The notes under the pieces are model-generated. The model made no database searches and had not been told where the DNA came from. It saw only the letters and a list, made by a program, of their open reading frames with translations. Source: Nemertoderma westbladi (taxonomy: Eukaryota; Xenacoelomorpha; Nemertodermatida; Nemertodermatidae). Taken from it: a stretch of 64,000 nt of DNA. The DNA is taken from assembly GCA_032718475.1 (NCBI GenBank), contig JAUCBJ010003467.1, positions 62,001 to 126,000 on the forward strand, in the 5' to 3' direction. The first letter of the stretch is position 1, and every line of letters starts with the position of its first letter. Positions 29,109 through 40,046 of the stretch are shown here, piece by piece. A program made the position numbers and the translations under genes.

Positions 29109-31394
29109 TTGAACACTAATATAAGTTATAAGTTAAACTTGAAAGCTGGTCACTTCAACATGTCAGTGGATCTTACACCATCAACAAGTGGAATACGTAT
29201 TGATACAAGGCCTAAGTGTCCTATATTTGGGTATGCAACGGAACTGCCTAAAAATAAGCTGCCTACATATCGTGACATATTGCTTTGCTTTCTAAACTTG
29301 CGACAACCATTTAGACGAGGAACAGCTGGAAATAAAAAAACTGCTGAAATATCTGCCAGTGTTGCCAAACGCAAACATGTTGCAGAGGTGTGGCACCGAG
29401 CATCCATTCCAACAATGCATTATAAAAAGTTAATCCAGAAGGTATCAAAATATTACGAAAAGTACCAGAAACTCCTTAAGAACATTAAGGGTCGTTCTCA
29501 GACTGAGGCTTTTAAGTTAAAGTTAATCGATTTTAAAACGGGTGGAGATTTGTTATTCGATGTTGCTTCCTGTAGGTGTGTAAACTTTGTAGAATGTCAT
29601 TGTGATAAAGCTCTAAAGATACCTATTATAGAACGTGCATTCATTACTGACCAAAGAAGTTCTCGACGAATGGCCATTGGAGGGGTGGATATCAAGGAAA
29701 CTGAATTGAGACATAAACGCAACCTTCGGAAACAGGCTAATAGAGCTACTAACCTCGGTGACAATGCTACAGATCCTGTCCAAGTTGATACTGATTCCAG
29801 TTCTATAGCATCTGATCCAGATTCTGATAATGATTTTGTAGCCACAATTCGAAAACAAAGTAAACCATCATTATCCAGGTTATCTAGAGAGTGTGACCGG
29901 TATGGAGTGTCAGACCGTGCTGGTGCAGCTATTGCTACGGCCATTCTTGAAGATATTGGCATGGTTGGTCAGGAATCTTCTGATCTTGTTGTAGATCGCT
30001 CAAAGTTACGTAGAGAACGTTCAAAGCACCGTGCAGGTTTACAAAGTTCCATAGTTGTCGAAGTCAAAGGCCTCTACTTTGATGGGAAAAAGAACAGCAC
30101 TAGAACACAGACAAAGGTAGGAACTAGAGTCTTCCCACGAATGAAAAGTGAAAATCATATTGCTCTGGTAGAAGAACCTGGTTCAAAGTATCTTGGGCAT
30201 GTGGCGGCAATTTCAGAAAAGTCGGTAGATGTACTTAATTCAATAGAAAGTTTTTTCAATCGAAATGACATTGCGATTATTGATCTAGATTGTGTGGGGA
30301 GTGATGGCACTAATGTAAATACAGGTAAGAATAGAGGCATCATCCGCCGTCTGGAAGAATCAGTGAAGCACCCAGTCTGTTGGTTCATTTGTTTACTTCA
30401 TTGTAATGAATTACCATTACGTCATTTATTTTCTCACTTGGATGGCACAACATCTGGTCCGAACACATTTACTGGGCCAATAGGAGGTCAGCTGGCATTG
30501 TGTCACCATCAACCAATTGTGAAATTTAAAGCCATTGATGGACCACATCTATCACCGATTCTAGACAAATATAAGGACCTCAGCAGTGATCAGAAGTATC
30601 TGTATGAGATAGTGCATGCTGTTAAGTCTGGCAGCTGTTCTGACACTATTGCACATTGGACCCCAGGTCCAATATCCCATTCCAGATGGTTAACGGTAGC
30701 CAGTCGTCTCCTTCGTCTCTATGTATCCACTCAGGAACCCACTGACACATTAGTAACGCTGTCCACATTTGTTATTAAGGTGTATGCACCACTATGGTTT
30801 GAAATCAAAGTTAACTGGTTATTCTTTCATGGAGCTTGTCATTTAGCTAAGATGATTTCCTATAGTAACTACTTACCAGATCATCTTAAATCAATTGTCC
30901 AAGATGTCATTCAGAGAAATGGGTATTTTGGACATCCTGAGAACATTCTTCTCGCGATGATTTATGATGAAAACAAATACATCCGTCAGCTAGGGTATAG
31001 ACGAATTCTTGCCGCCAAAAGAGAGTTTGACGCCAGAGAAGACCCCATACAAAAAATTCGGGTATTTGCACCACCGCCATTAAACTTTGACATCACTGAA
31101 TCAGATTACATCGGACTTGTTGATTGGTCAGTAGTAAAGAAATCTGTTCCTCCATTGTTGCGCAAGCTTACTGTTGAGGAGTTGACTGTACTCTGTACCT
31201 CTGGTGACATCATCGATCTACCAAAATTTCCCCATCACACTCAAGCTGTAGAAAGGATTATACGACTGATATCACAAGCAGCTTCTACACTTGTTGGTGG
31301 AGACCGTCGTGATGGCTACATAAGTTCGAAGTTGGAGTCCCGGTCTTTGATTCCTTCATACCAAACAAAGAAAGACTATAAATTCACTACCTAA
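29109..31394 (+). CDS. Putative DDE-type transposase, unassigned superfamily
   Basis: 761 codons open. The frame as listed starts at TTG, and the first ATG is codon 18 (29160), giving 744 residues. Features seen: GLYFDGKKN (Asp325), GSDGTNVNTGKNRG (Asp399), CLLHCNELPLRHL (about 428-440), HWTPGPISHSRW (516-527), PHHTQAVERIIRL (Glu715), and a C-x-C/C-x-C cluster at 155-165. Asp325, Asp399 and Glu715 are plausible DDE residues of an RNase H-like fold with a long helical insertion before the Glu, as in hAT and P transposases. That is inference. The protein resembles an uncharacterised class of invertebrate element-borne proteins, but I cannot name a family. The central position between TIRs supports the transposase role. 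Confidence 0.75.
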   Translation: MNTNISYKLNLKAGHFNMSVDLTPSTSGIRIDTRPKCPIFGYATELPKNKLPTYRDILLCFLNLRQPFRRGTAGNKKTAEISASVAKRKHVAEVWHRASIPTMHYKKLIQKVSKYYEKYQKLLKNIKGRSQTEAFKLKLIDFKTGGDLLFDVASCRCVNFVECHCDKALKIPIIERAFITDQRSSRRMAIGGVDIKETELRHKRNLRKQANRATNLGDNATDPVQVDTDSSSIASDPDSDNDFVATIRKQSKPSLSRLSRECDRYGVSDRAGAAIATAILEDIGMVGQESSDLVVDRSKLRRERSKHRAGLQSSIVVEVKGLYFDGKKNSTRTQTKVGTRVFPRMKSENHIALVEEPGSKYLGHVAAISEKSVDVLNSIESFFNRNDIAIIDLDCVGSDGTNVNTGKNRGIIRRLEESVKHPVCWFICLLHCNELPLRHLFSHLDGTTSGPNTFTGPIGGQLALCHHQPIVKFKAIDGPHLSPILDKYKDLSSDQKYLYEIVHAVKSGSCSDTIAHWTPGPISHSRWLTVASRLLRLYVSTQEPTDTLVTLSTFVIKVYAPLWFEIKVNWLFFHGACHLAKMISYSNYLPDHLKSIVQDVIQRNGYFGHPENILLAMIYDENKYIRQLGYRRILAAKREFDAREDPIQKIRVFAPPPLNFDITESDYIGLVDWSVVKKSVPPLLRKLTVEELTVLCTSGDIIDLPKFPHHTQAVERIIRLISQAASTLVGGDRRDGYISSKLESRSLIPSYQTKKDYKFTT

Positions 31395-31639
31395 ACTATG
31401 ATCATTCAACTCAACTCTTAAATCTGCAGAGCCGTGTCCGTCTGTAGACTATGTAATATAAACTGATTAATGGTAGTCTTGGGGGCAATTTAAATCAGTA
31501 TTATATACTTGAATGTCATATAGTATAATGGTTCATTCAGAAATAAATAAATTGAATATTGTTGTAGTCCAAAGTTATTTAAGTTTCTCATAATTTACGA
31601 AAGCTCATTTGACATTTTTGACACATTGCACCCCAAATT

Positions 31640-31952
31640 GTTAACAATTGACATCCCTTGAGGGAGGTGAAGATGTTAACCAAAATTTTTAAAAAAATTT
31701 TGCGGTTACTTTTGACTCTTTTGAAAGATTTTATTGCCAGGTTCAGTCAAAAATAAACGCTTGTATCAAATTACAAAATTTTAAACATTTTTGAAGGCGC
31801 GCACCAATTTTCAAATTTTTGAAGGTTGTGAGAGAGGTGAAGATGTTGATGAAATTTTATGAAACTTTGTAATAGTTATTTTTGACCTATTTCACAACTT
31901 TCCCACCCCGGTTCCAACTCAAATTCGAAAAAAAGTGCAAATCACTCCATCT
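31640..31952 (-). repeat. Right terminal inverted repeat
   Basis: Near-complement of 28317-28630. It ends ...AAATCACTCCATCT followed by TA at 31953-31954. A run of 20 C (31963-31982) lies just outside. Confidence 0.88.
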
Positions 31953-32177
31953 TACTAAATAACCCCCCCCCCCCCCCCCCCCACCCCTTAATGATGAGAA
32001 ATCATTTATATTTTTCGTACCAGTAAATAAATAATACTGTATTAGGTAGATTTAATTACTTATTCGTTGCTTGCTTAATTTTATGTGTGAATTTGTGTTT
32101 AAACAAAATATTTGGCAAAATGTAATTAATAATCTTAAAAATGCTGCCATCGAAATTACAAAATATATTTAATCTAG

Positions 32178-32390
32178 GAAGTAAAGTTTGACTGCTATTC
32201 AATCAAAGGAGAGGTTTTGGCGTTAGTCAAGGATTCCAATACTGGTACAAAGCTCGACCAGATGAGATTGTCACCGGTAGATGTGTATCGCGGTAACGAT
32301 GGTTTCACTACTGAGGGTGCCTCGGATGGCGAGATCATTTACTTAAAAAAATGTCATGAAACAGAAGTGAAGAAAGAAATTGTTGGATAA
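32178..32390 (+). CDS. Terminal coding exon of unidentified host gene
   Basis: A 213-bp open segment, 70 codons plus TAA (32388-32390). It starts immediately after an acceptor-like TTTAATCTAG (AG at 32176-32177); that TAG is also an in-frame stop, so coding cannot extend upstream without splicing. The peptide begins EVKFDCYSIKGEVLALVKDS and ends KKEIVG. It is protein-like in composition and GC-richer than its flanks. AATAAA follows within 60 bp (about 32431). The protein is not recognised. Its phase-0 start is compatible with the phase-0 end of the exon at 11313-11424, the nearest plus-strand exon seen upstream; other exons may have been missed. Confidence 0.5.
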   Translation, partial: EVKFDCYSIKGEVLALVKDSNTGTKLDQMRLSPVDVYRGNDGFTTEGASDGEIIYLKKCHETEVKKEIVG

Positions 32391-32579
32391 AAGGAACTCG
32401 AACTCGCGACAGAGAAATATATTTGACAAACAATAAATAACAACAGTATTTGCGAATCCGTTGTAATGGGGAAGCCACTTCTACAAATGCGGGGGAATAG
32501 CATGTCAGTTATTAAACTATATTAACTTAGTCATATCACAAGTTTGTACCGTCGGGTGTGCGTTTAAACTCGGTTGAGG

Positions 32580-32627
32580 GTGGGACCCAAGGCGATACCT
32601 AGTACTAGGTATCGCCTTGGTGGGACC
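32580..32627. mobile_element. 32-bp perfect palindrome flanked by 8-bp direct repeats
   Basis: GTGGGACC at 32580-32587 and 32620-32627 flanks a 32-bp perfect palindrome (32588-32619) whose half is CAAGGCGATACCTAGT. The layout equals two 16-bp terminal repeats joined with no interior, inside an 8-bp target duplication of hAT size. Confidence 0.75.
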
Positions 32628-32737
32628 GGTAACAATTATTGATTTAGGGTTAATAGATGGGGGGTGGGGAATGTTTAATTGGAGAGTATTGCTCGAATGT
32701 TGTATTTATTAATTATTTATTATAAATATTAGTTTCT

Positions 32738-32965
32738 TATTAAATAAACTCAGTTATCGCTTGCATTAAATAAACTCAGTTATCGCTTGCATTAAAGAAA
32801 CTCAGTTATCGCATGCATTATTAAAGAAACTCAGTTATCGCTTGCATTAAAGAAACTCAGTTATCGCATGCATTATTAAAGAAACTCAGTTATCGCTTGC
32901 ATTAAATAAACTCAGTTATCGCTTGCATTAAATAAACTCAGTTATCGCTTGCATTAAATAAACGA
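32738..32965. repeat. 26-bp tandem repeat
   Basis: About nine copies of AACTCAGTTATCGCTTGCAT with ATTAAATA or ATTAAAGA spacers (26-29 bp). Variants GCATGC and ATTATTAAAG alternate in part of the array. Confidence 0.93.
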
Positions 32966-32984
32966 AATTTTAAAGAAATTAAAA

Positions 32985-33615
32985 AAAGATATGAGCGTTC
33001 AAATCTTGCATGGTTTTGCACCGGTGCGAGGCTATTTTATTCTATTTAGTAAATAAACCATATTCTGGAACATTTTTTAAATGTATGAATAGCTACGTAA
33101 TAGTATGATTAAAGATGTAATGCATTGTTGCCCAGCTACGTATTTGGATAAACAAACTATTCTAGATTATGACGTATTTATTAAATAGAATAAAATAGCC
33201 TCGCATAGGTGCATAACCATGCAAAATCTGAACGCCCATATCTCCGCTATTTTTCAACGAAATTCAAATTGTGTTACATATTTGGAATCCTTGTACGGTC
33301 AGCTTTCTATCAGTACCCACCAATCACTATAAGGTTAAATAATAACTGCGGTGTAACTGGTGTAATATCGCTGGAGACTTTTTTTTTAAGTTTTAAACGC
33401 TTTTTTTAAACTTTAACGCTTTTTTTAAACACTTGTAGCTAAAGATTGAAAGCAAAAATAAAAAGTCTGGCTCACCCAGTCAGTAGTGGTCGGGAGGTGA
33501 AACTATCTCTGTTTCAAATTTCATGCAATCTCATTACGATTTGTAGAAAAATTAGGGGGGGGGGGGGGTGTCACTGAATTACGACACTATATTCTGGGAA
33601 ATGGTGTACTTTGGG
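32985..33615. repeat. Fold-back element with G tract
   Basis: Arms at about 32990-33075 and 33155-33240 are near-complementary (GCGAGGCTATTTTATTCTATTT). To the right, GATTTGTAGAAAAATTA abuts 14 G (33555-33568) and then GACACTATATTCTGGGAAATGG, as at 6840-6910. It is related to the fold-back at 4795-5350, including the TCTGGAACATTTT block. The ORF at 33209-33409 is not supported. Confidence 0.75.
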
Positions 33616-33875
33616 AGCCGTCACTTAGTTGCACTCCCTTCTATAACTAGCGTTACTACATCGAAGGACTCTCGCAAAACTACAACGCCCAGTTTTTGCC
33701 ACAGTGGTGGATAAACGATGCTCATTGACGTGACACTGCGAAAGTTATACAATCTCACTTAACAAATACCGGTAGGAATAATTATACAATTCGGTAACAT
33801 AGTATAGTATAAAATCCTGCATGACCCTACAGATACCACAATAACTGATAGCTACACGCCATCTCGGCGAACTCT

Positions 33876-33920
33876 ATGTCGGAGTATTGCGTTGTTCTAT
33901 ATGGCAGCCGAACTGTCCAG
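33876..33920 (+). CDS. Possible first coding exon
   Basis: ATG opens a 15-codon segment (MSEYCVVLYGSRTVQ) that ends at a consensus donor CAG|GTAAGG (33921) in phase 0. The upstream 40 bp is GC-richer than the surroundings. No downstream exon could be assigned in the next 1.3 kb. It is short enough to be coincidental. Confidence 0.25.
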
Positions 33921-35154
33921 GTAAGGCAAAGCATTCTAGACGTTTGGACAATTCCTATCTAATATTTGTTGTTTTAACTGCAACTGTTGTGTCGGATAAT
34001 TGATTGATTACCGACAAGTAAAGAAAATCTGACACAAATTGAAAGATTTTTGATAGATTATTCCATAATTGATTACAACTACTGCCCACACAACCTCACG
34101 CAAGATGAACTGTTTCTTTTTTAATTTATAATAATATATCGATTGTGTTAAAGGTAAGTAATATAGGATGTCAAGTATGAAAGTCGAATTATCATTCAAC
34201 ATCCTCCTGACACTAATTATTGTTCTTCCTCACACCAGTTAACTATATTTACTGATGATATAACTAATTAGAAGACCGTAAGGGCTTCTTGCTGTCAAAA
34301 AACACGTCTGTGGGGGTGTGTGTATGTGTGTGTGTGTGCACTGGTTAACGCTACATACTGTGGACGTAAGTGCCATACAATACCCACGTTCTGGGGACCT
34401 TTCGCGAACTGGGGACGTCCCCAGAACATTCTGACTGGAAATTCGAAATCTTCATTGCCAAATTAGTCTAAATATGAAATTTCACCGTATTTAGGCTCAG
34501 TCCCCACTTTGTTTGTGTTAAGCCGCACTCGTATGTGTTCGGTGTGTATGGGATGTAAATATTGATGTCCCCACTATAACAGTGATAAGTATACACACAT
34601 TATCTACGTCATTTTGTGACGTCACAATGTCCCCAGTGAGCTTAATTTTTAACGACCCCGGTTTGTGGTTGAAATTAAGTATATTATGAGTTATGTTCAA
34701 TTATTTATGGATTAGTTAGTCAGGTCTGTCTTTGAGACAATGCAGCTCAGGCAATCCCTAGATAATGTTTTTTTTATTGCTTTTATACACTCGTGAATAA
34801 TTGTAAAAGTTAATATTTCATTATGAGTTACCTAAGCACCCCTTGTGGTGCAACTTTCCTCAGTTACTATAACAATGGATTTTCACTTTGTCGATAGTGC
34901 TAAACAATCCCGCATGCACTATGCATACAAGCATGTAGCAATTTTTTTAAAAAATATGTGGACAAATATCGTAATACGGCTACTGCTACTTTTTTTTCTG
35001 CGGGGGCATTAATTAAATTCATGTTTAAAATAAATACAAATAAGGTGGAGCACAACGATATATGATATAACTCTTATCATTCAAATTACATTCAACTCAT
35101 TCAATTATATTGAATATATCATGAATTTTATACCTTTAATTTTTTAGACCCTTC
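33921..35154. other. Non-genic stretch with CTGGGGAC motifs
   Basis: No gene seen. It has a GT-rich run at 34313-34340, and five occurrences of CTGGGGAC or its complement between 34388 and 34636, including an inverted pair around 34410-34425. Confidence 0.5.
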
Positions 35155-37210
35155 TACGTACTGTAGTTGAAATAGACATTATAATAAATTAACGAAAACA
35201 CACCCATTCTAAATAGTGTACTGTACCTGGCGCATATCTGGGGACATTAGTTTTTTAGTGCTGAGAGTATTATATTATGCCCTACGTTCTACTTATGTAG
35301 GTAGTTGCAATGGACGTTAAGAATATATAATAATATTAATAAATTAACGAAAACACACCGTTCTAAATACTGTCCATTGCGCACATCTGGGGACATTAGT
35401 TTTTGTATTGTTTTTCTGCAGACCATACGGTATGTAGTTGCAATGGACATTAAGACAATTTTTTATATATTGACGAAAACACACCATTCTAAATACTGTC
35501 CCTTACGCACATCTGGGAACATTAGTTTTTTTAGTGCTGGGAGTATTATAATAGGCCCTACGTATAGTTGCAATGAATGTTACTACTACTACTACTACTA
35601 GGTCGAGCGAACTCGGACAGTGGAAATGAGATCCTTCCAGGCTTCCACAGATCTCGCGGTCAGCCACACACAGTCCAGGTGGTCCCAGCAACAGAGCGCA
35701 CACAGATCTCGTGGTCAGCCACACACAGTCCCGCCGGTCCCAGCAACAGAGCGCACACAGATCTCGCGGTCAGCCACACAGAGTCCCGGCGGTCCCAACA
35801 ACAGAGCTCACACAGATCTCGCGGTCAGCCACACACAGTCCCGGCGGTCCTAGCAATAGAGCGCACACAGATCTCGCGGTCAGCCACACAGAGTCCCGGC
35901 GGTCCCAGCAACAGAGCGCACACAGATCTCGCGGTCAGCCACGCACAGTCCCGGTGGTCCCAGCAACAGAGCGCACACAGATCTCGTGGTCAGCCACACA
36001 CAGTCCCGGCGGTCCCAGCAACAGAGCGCACACAGATCTCGCGGTCAGCCACACACAGTCCCGGCGGTCCCAGCAACAGAGCGCACACAGATCTCGCGGT
36101 CAGCCACGCACAGTCCCGGTGGTCCCAGCAACAGAGCGCACACAGATCTCGCGGTCAGCCACACACAGACCCGGCGGTCCCAGCAACAGAGCGCACACAG
36201 ATCTCGCGTTCAGCCACACACAACTGCCCTGTTATAATAAATCTTTACAGTATATATAAATAAATTTGTAATTTGATAAATTTGATTTGAATTTAATTTA
36301 ATTTGATTTAATAAAAACTGTATATGTATGTATTGTGCCCTACGTTCTACTTATGTAGGTAGTTGCAATGGACGTTAAGAATATATAATAAATTAACGAG
36401 AACACACCGTTCCAAATACTGTCCCTTGCGCACATCTGGGGACATTAGTTTTTGTATTGTTTTTCTGCAGACCATACGGTATGTAGTTGCAATGGACATT
36501 AAGACAATTTTTTATATATTGACGAAAACACACCATTCTAAATACTGTCCCTTGCGCACATCTGGGAACATTAGTTTTTTTAGTGCTGGGAGTATTATAA
36601 TAGGCCCTACGTATAGTTGCAATGAATGTTACTACTACTACTACTACTAGGTCGAGCGAACTCGGACAGTGGAAATGAGATCCTTCCAGGCTTCCACAGA
36701 TCTCGCGGTCAGCCACACACAGTCCTGGCGGTCCCAGCAACAGAGCGAGAGTGCACACAGATCTCGCGGTCAGTCACACACAGACCCGGGGGTCCCATCA
36801 ACAGAATGCACACAGATCTCGCAGTCAGCCACACACAGTCCCAGCGGTCCCAGCAACAGAGCGAGAGTGCACACAGATCTCGCGGTCAGTCACACACAGA
36901 CCCGGCGGTCCCAGCAACAGAACGCACACAGATCTCGCAGTCAGCCACACACAGTCCCAGCGGTCCCAGCAACAGAACGCACACAGATCTCGCGGTCAGC
37001 CACACACAGTCCCGGTGGTCCCAGCAACAGAGCGCACACAGATCTCGCGGTCAGCCACACACAGACCCGGCGGTCCCAGCAACAGAGCGCACACAGATCT
37101 CGCGTTCAGCCACACACAACTGCCCTGTTATAATAAATCTTTATATATAAATAAATTTGTAATTTGATAAATTTGATTTGAATTTAATTTAATTTGATTT
37201 AATAAAAACT
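35155..37210. repeat. Nested tandem array with about 1.05-kb duplication
   Basis: Two tandem copies of a composite unit (about 35277-36331 and 36337-37205). Each holds monomers of about 115 bp sharing GCACATCTGGGGACATTAGT and ACGAAAACACACC, a (TAC)n microsatellite, and a 55-bp minisatellite (GATCTCGCGGTCAGCCACAC...; about 11 copies at 35640-36230 and about 8 at 36685-37125). Because 55 is not divisible by three and the unit lacks stops, all three plus frames are open; the resulting 'proteins' (35577-36263, 36626-37150 and others) are artefacts. Confidence 0.93.
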
Positions 37211-37225
37211 GATTCATGAACAAAA

Positions 37226-37912
37226 CAGGTTCATGATTTAATTTTGCAACCGCATCCTACAGAACCATTTTCTCATCTACGGACTGCTATGGTTCATCGA
37301 TTAGCTGCTTCCGAGACAGCGCGCCTTAAGCAGTTATTGTCAACCGAGGAACTCGGAGATAGGAAGCCCTCTCAAGTGCTACGGCACATGCAACAATTAC
37401 TGGGGACAGCTACAGTCGAACCCCAACTAATGCGAAATCTGTTTATCCAGAAGTTGCCTTCCAGTGTCCAAACTATTCTGGCTGTCTGTCCATCCACCAC
37501 GGATTTAGTCACCCTAGCTGATATGGCTGATAAAGTCATAGAAGTGACTCAACCTGAAGTCCACGTAAACCACCTAACGACTAGTACCGGTATTTCTGGT
37601 CTACCTCTGGCTGCGGGTCAAACGGCTGTGGAAAACTCATCTGTTCTACAGGATCTCATAAAAACTGTTAACGAATTGCGCTTGGAAGTGAACGAAATCC
37701 GCTGTGGCCATCCAACTGACCGAGACAATCCATGTTCGGACAACTACTCAACATCCCGGTGCATGCGTAGCTGTTCCCGTTCCGTTGGTTGGTACAATTC
37801 TCAAGGATCGCTGTGCTATTACCACTGGAGATACCGTGCTAGAGCGCAGAAGTGTACTAAACCTTGCGAATGGCAGAATCAGAACAACAACCATGGACAG
37901 TCGGAAAACTAG
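37226..37912 (+). pseudogene. Ty3/gypsy gag, N-terminally truncated
   Basis: The C-terminal half of a retrotransposon capsid domain: LAASETARLKQLLSTEELGD and RKPSQVLRHMQQL, with an NLFIQKLP block. No ATG start is present and the usual N-terminal part is missing. A CCHC zinc knuckle is not evident, and the frame ends with poly-Asn/Gln-like sequence shifted relative to the protease frame. Confidence 0.75.
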
Positions 37913-38754
37913 CAATCCCGCCGAACAACCCGGTGGGTTCGGCGTGGAATATATCCTCCGTATTCTGCATACCCGGAACTCAGAACGGAAAAACTAGTAG
38001 TTTTCTTATTGATAGTGGGGCCCAAATTAGTGCGATTCCCCCAAACTCAACTGAACGCAAATGTCCGGATGTCAACTCAGCATTACGGGCTGCAAATGGA
38101 ACCACTATCAAGACATACGGCAGACGAACTGTAACTATTTCATCATTTGGTAAACTGCGCCGGCGGTACAAGTGGACTTTTATTGTTGCTGATATTCACC
38201 AACCAATTTTGGGAGTAGATTTCCTAGGCCACGCTCAACTCTTAGTTGACTGCACTCACTACTGTATTATTGACAATATCACCAAACTGAAGGCCTTTGG
38301 GAAACCCAACGACATCTTACTTCTACTTAAACCAATGTTCTTCGAAGTGTCAGTTGATTTACCCACACCTTACAAGGAAATCATAGAGAAATATCCCAAT
38401 GTTATCAAGGAGTTTAATCCTTCAAAAACCACTCCCAAACATAATGTGAAACACCATATTAAGACATCGGGTCCACCCACATTTTGCCAGCCGCGACGAT
38501 TAACGCTGAGTAAACTACAAGTAGCGAAACACGAATATGACAACTTGTTAGACCTCGGTATAGTCCGCACATCATCCAGTCCATGGGCTTCCCGTTACAT
38601 ATGGTCCCGAAGCAAATTCCAGGACAATGGCGGCCCTGCGGTGACTACCACAATTGAAATCTACAAACAGTCCCAGATCGATACCCTTTACCTCACATCA
38701 CAGACTGTACAGCAAGCCTATCCGGATCGAAGATATTTAGCAAGATTGATCTAG
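37864..38754 (+). pseudogene. Ty3/gypsy protease and N-terminal reverse transcriptase
   Basis: The aspartic protease active site FLIDSGAQISAIP is present at about residues 42-54, followed by ILGVDFLGHAQLLVD. The reverse transcriptase begins at about residue 185 (QPRRLTLSKLQVAKHEYDNLLDLGIVR). A frameshift near 38595, right after the SSPWAS block, makes the rest of this frame out of register until the stop at 38754. Confidence 0.8.
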
Positions 38755-40046
38755 TCAAGGCCTATAACCAAATCCCCGTAGCAGAGGAAGACATTCCTAA
38801 AACTGCAATAACTACACCATTTGGTCTGTACGAGTTTGTCTGCATGCCTTTTGGGCTCCGGAATGCAGCTCAAACCTTACAGCGTTTCATCAACAATATT
38901 ATTAATGATATGGATGGAGTTATAGGCCGCTCAGGTGACTTACTGATCCACTCACTGGACTTAGAAACTCACCTGTCAACATTAGACGAATTACTGAGAC
39001 GTCTCGACGTACATGGACTCTGTATAAACCTCAGCAAGTGTGTCTTTGGCGTTTCTGAGATAGTTTTCTTTGGATATACTATTGATGCTCACGGAATACA
39101 ACCACCACTGGAGAAAACTGAAGCCCTTAGAGATTACCCGGCACCACAGTCTAAATCAGCACTTAGACGATTTCTCGGCATGTGTAATTATTATTCACGT
39201 TTCGTGTCGCGATACCAAGTTATTGCTTCCCCCCTCACTGATTTATTGCAGGATAAAAACTCTGATTTTACATGGTCAAGGGAAGCTGATGAAGCCTTTA
39301 ACTCATTAAAGAATGCACTTATTAATGCTACTAAGCTGCGCCACCCTACATTTGATAAAGATGCATCTGTTAAAATATCATTAACCACACTAAATACGGA
39401 TGCTTCCAATAAAGCAGTCGGCGCTGTTCTTCACCAATGTTCAGAAACTGGCGATATTGAACCACAACCACTGGCGTTTTTCTCCAAGAAATTGAAACCC
39501 AATGAACAACGTTATGGAGCATATGATCGTGAAATACTAGCGATAATGTTAGCGATTAAACATTTTAAGCATCAACTAGAGGGCACTGACTTTGTGGTAT
39601 ATACTGACCAAAAACCATTGACCCATGCACTGACAGCCAAAGACCCATCACCACGCCAGCAACGCTATCTTTCTTACATTGCAGAATTTACGAGCGACAT
39701 TCGCTATATAGCGGGTCGGGAGAATGTGGTAGCTGATGCCCCTTCTCGGATAGAGATAGACTCGATCAGAAGTGGCTATCCACTGTGTCTTTCAGCGTCA
39801 CAATTAGCAAACTCACAAGCAGAGGATACTGAGCTATCAAATCTTATTCACAATCCGATTCCATGTAGTAATATTGTTCTAGAATGGCGGACAATAAACT
39901 CGGCAATTCCACTGCTGATATATATGGTGATGTGTCAATGGAACAGACTAGACCATACGCATACATACCAACAAAACTCAGAGAGCAAGTGTTTGAGCAG
40001 TTGCATGGAATTTCACATTCGGGTTGTAAAGCCACTCGCAGATTAA
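38755..40046 (+). pseudogene. Ty3/gypsy reverse transcriptase palm and RNase H
   Basis: From about 38757 the frame reads [18 protein letters not shown], then [20 protein letters not shown]. Where the catalytic Y(V/I)DD box is expected the sequence is [17 protein letters not shown], so at least one catalytic Asp is lost. RNase H residues are present ([39 protein letters not shown]). The frame then runs out of register into the integrase region. Confidence 0.8.

Larger units (their letters stand above)
28317..31952 (+). mobile_element. DNA transposon with long TIRs, superfamily unassigned
   Basis: 3636 bp with terminal inverted repeats of about 310 bp (28317-28630 and about 31640-31952), starting AGGTGGAGTGATTTGCAC and ending in its near-complement. 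Both ends are flanked by TA, the likely target duplication. One long ORF fills the centre. Several CTTCACCTC(T/C)CTC blocks occur inside each TIR and may be protein-binding repeats. The TIRs have diverged by roughly 10-15%, so the copy is not very recent, yet the ORF is intact. Confidence 0.88.

Noticed and set aside
35577-37167. Several 77-228 aa Ser/His/Gln-rich ORFs
   Set aside because: All three frames of a 55-bp repeat without stops; no start or domain support.
35277-37205. 1.05-kb duplication as LTRs of the Ty3/gypsy element
   Set aside because: The copies are adjacent to each other on one side of the element and full of minisatellite; they do not flank it.
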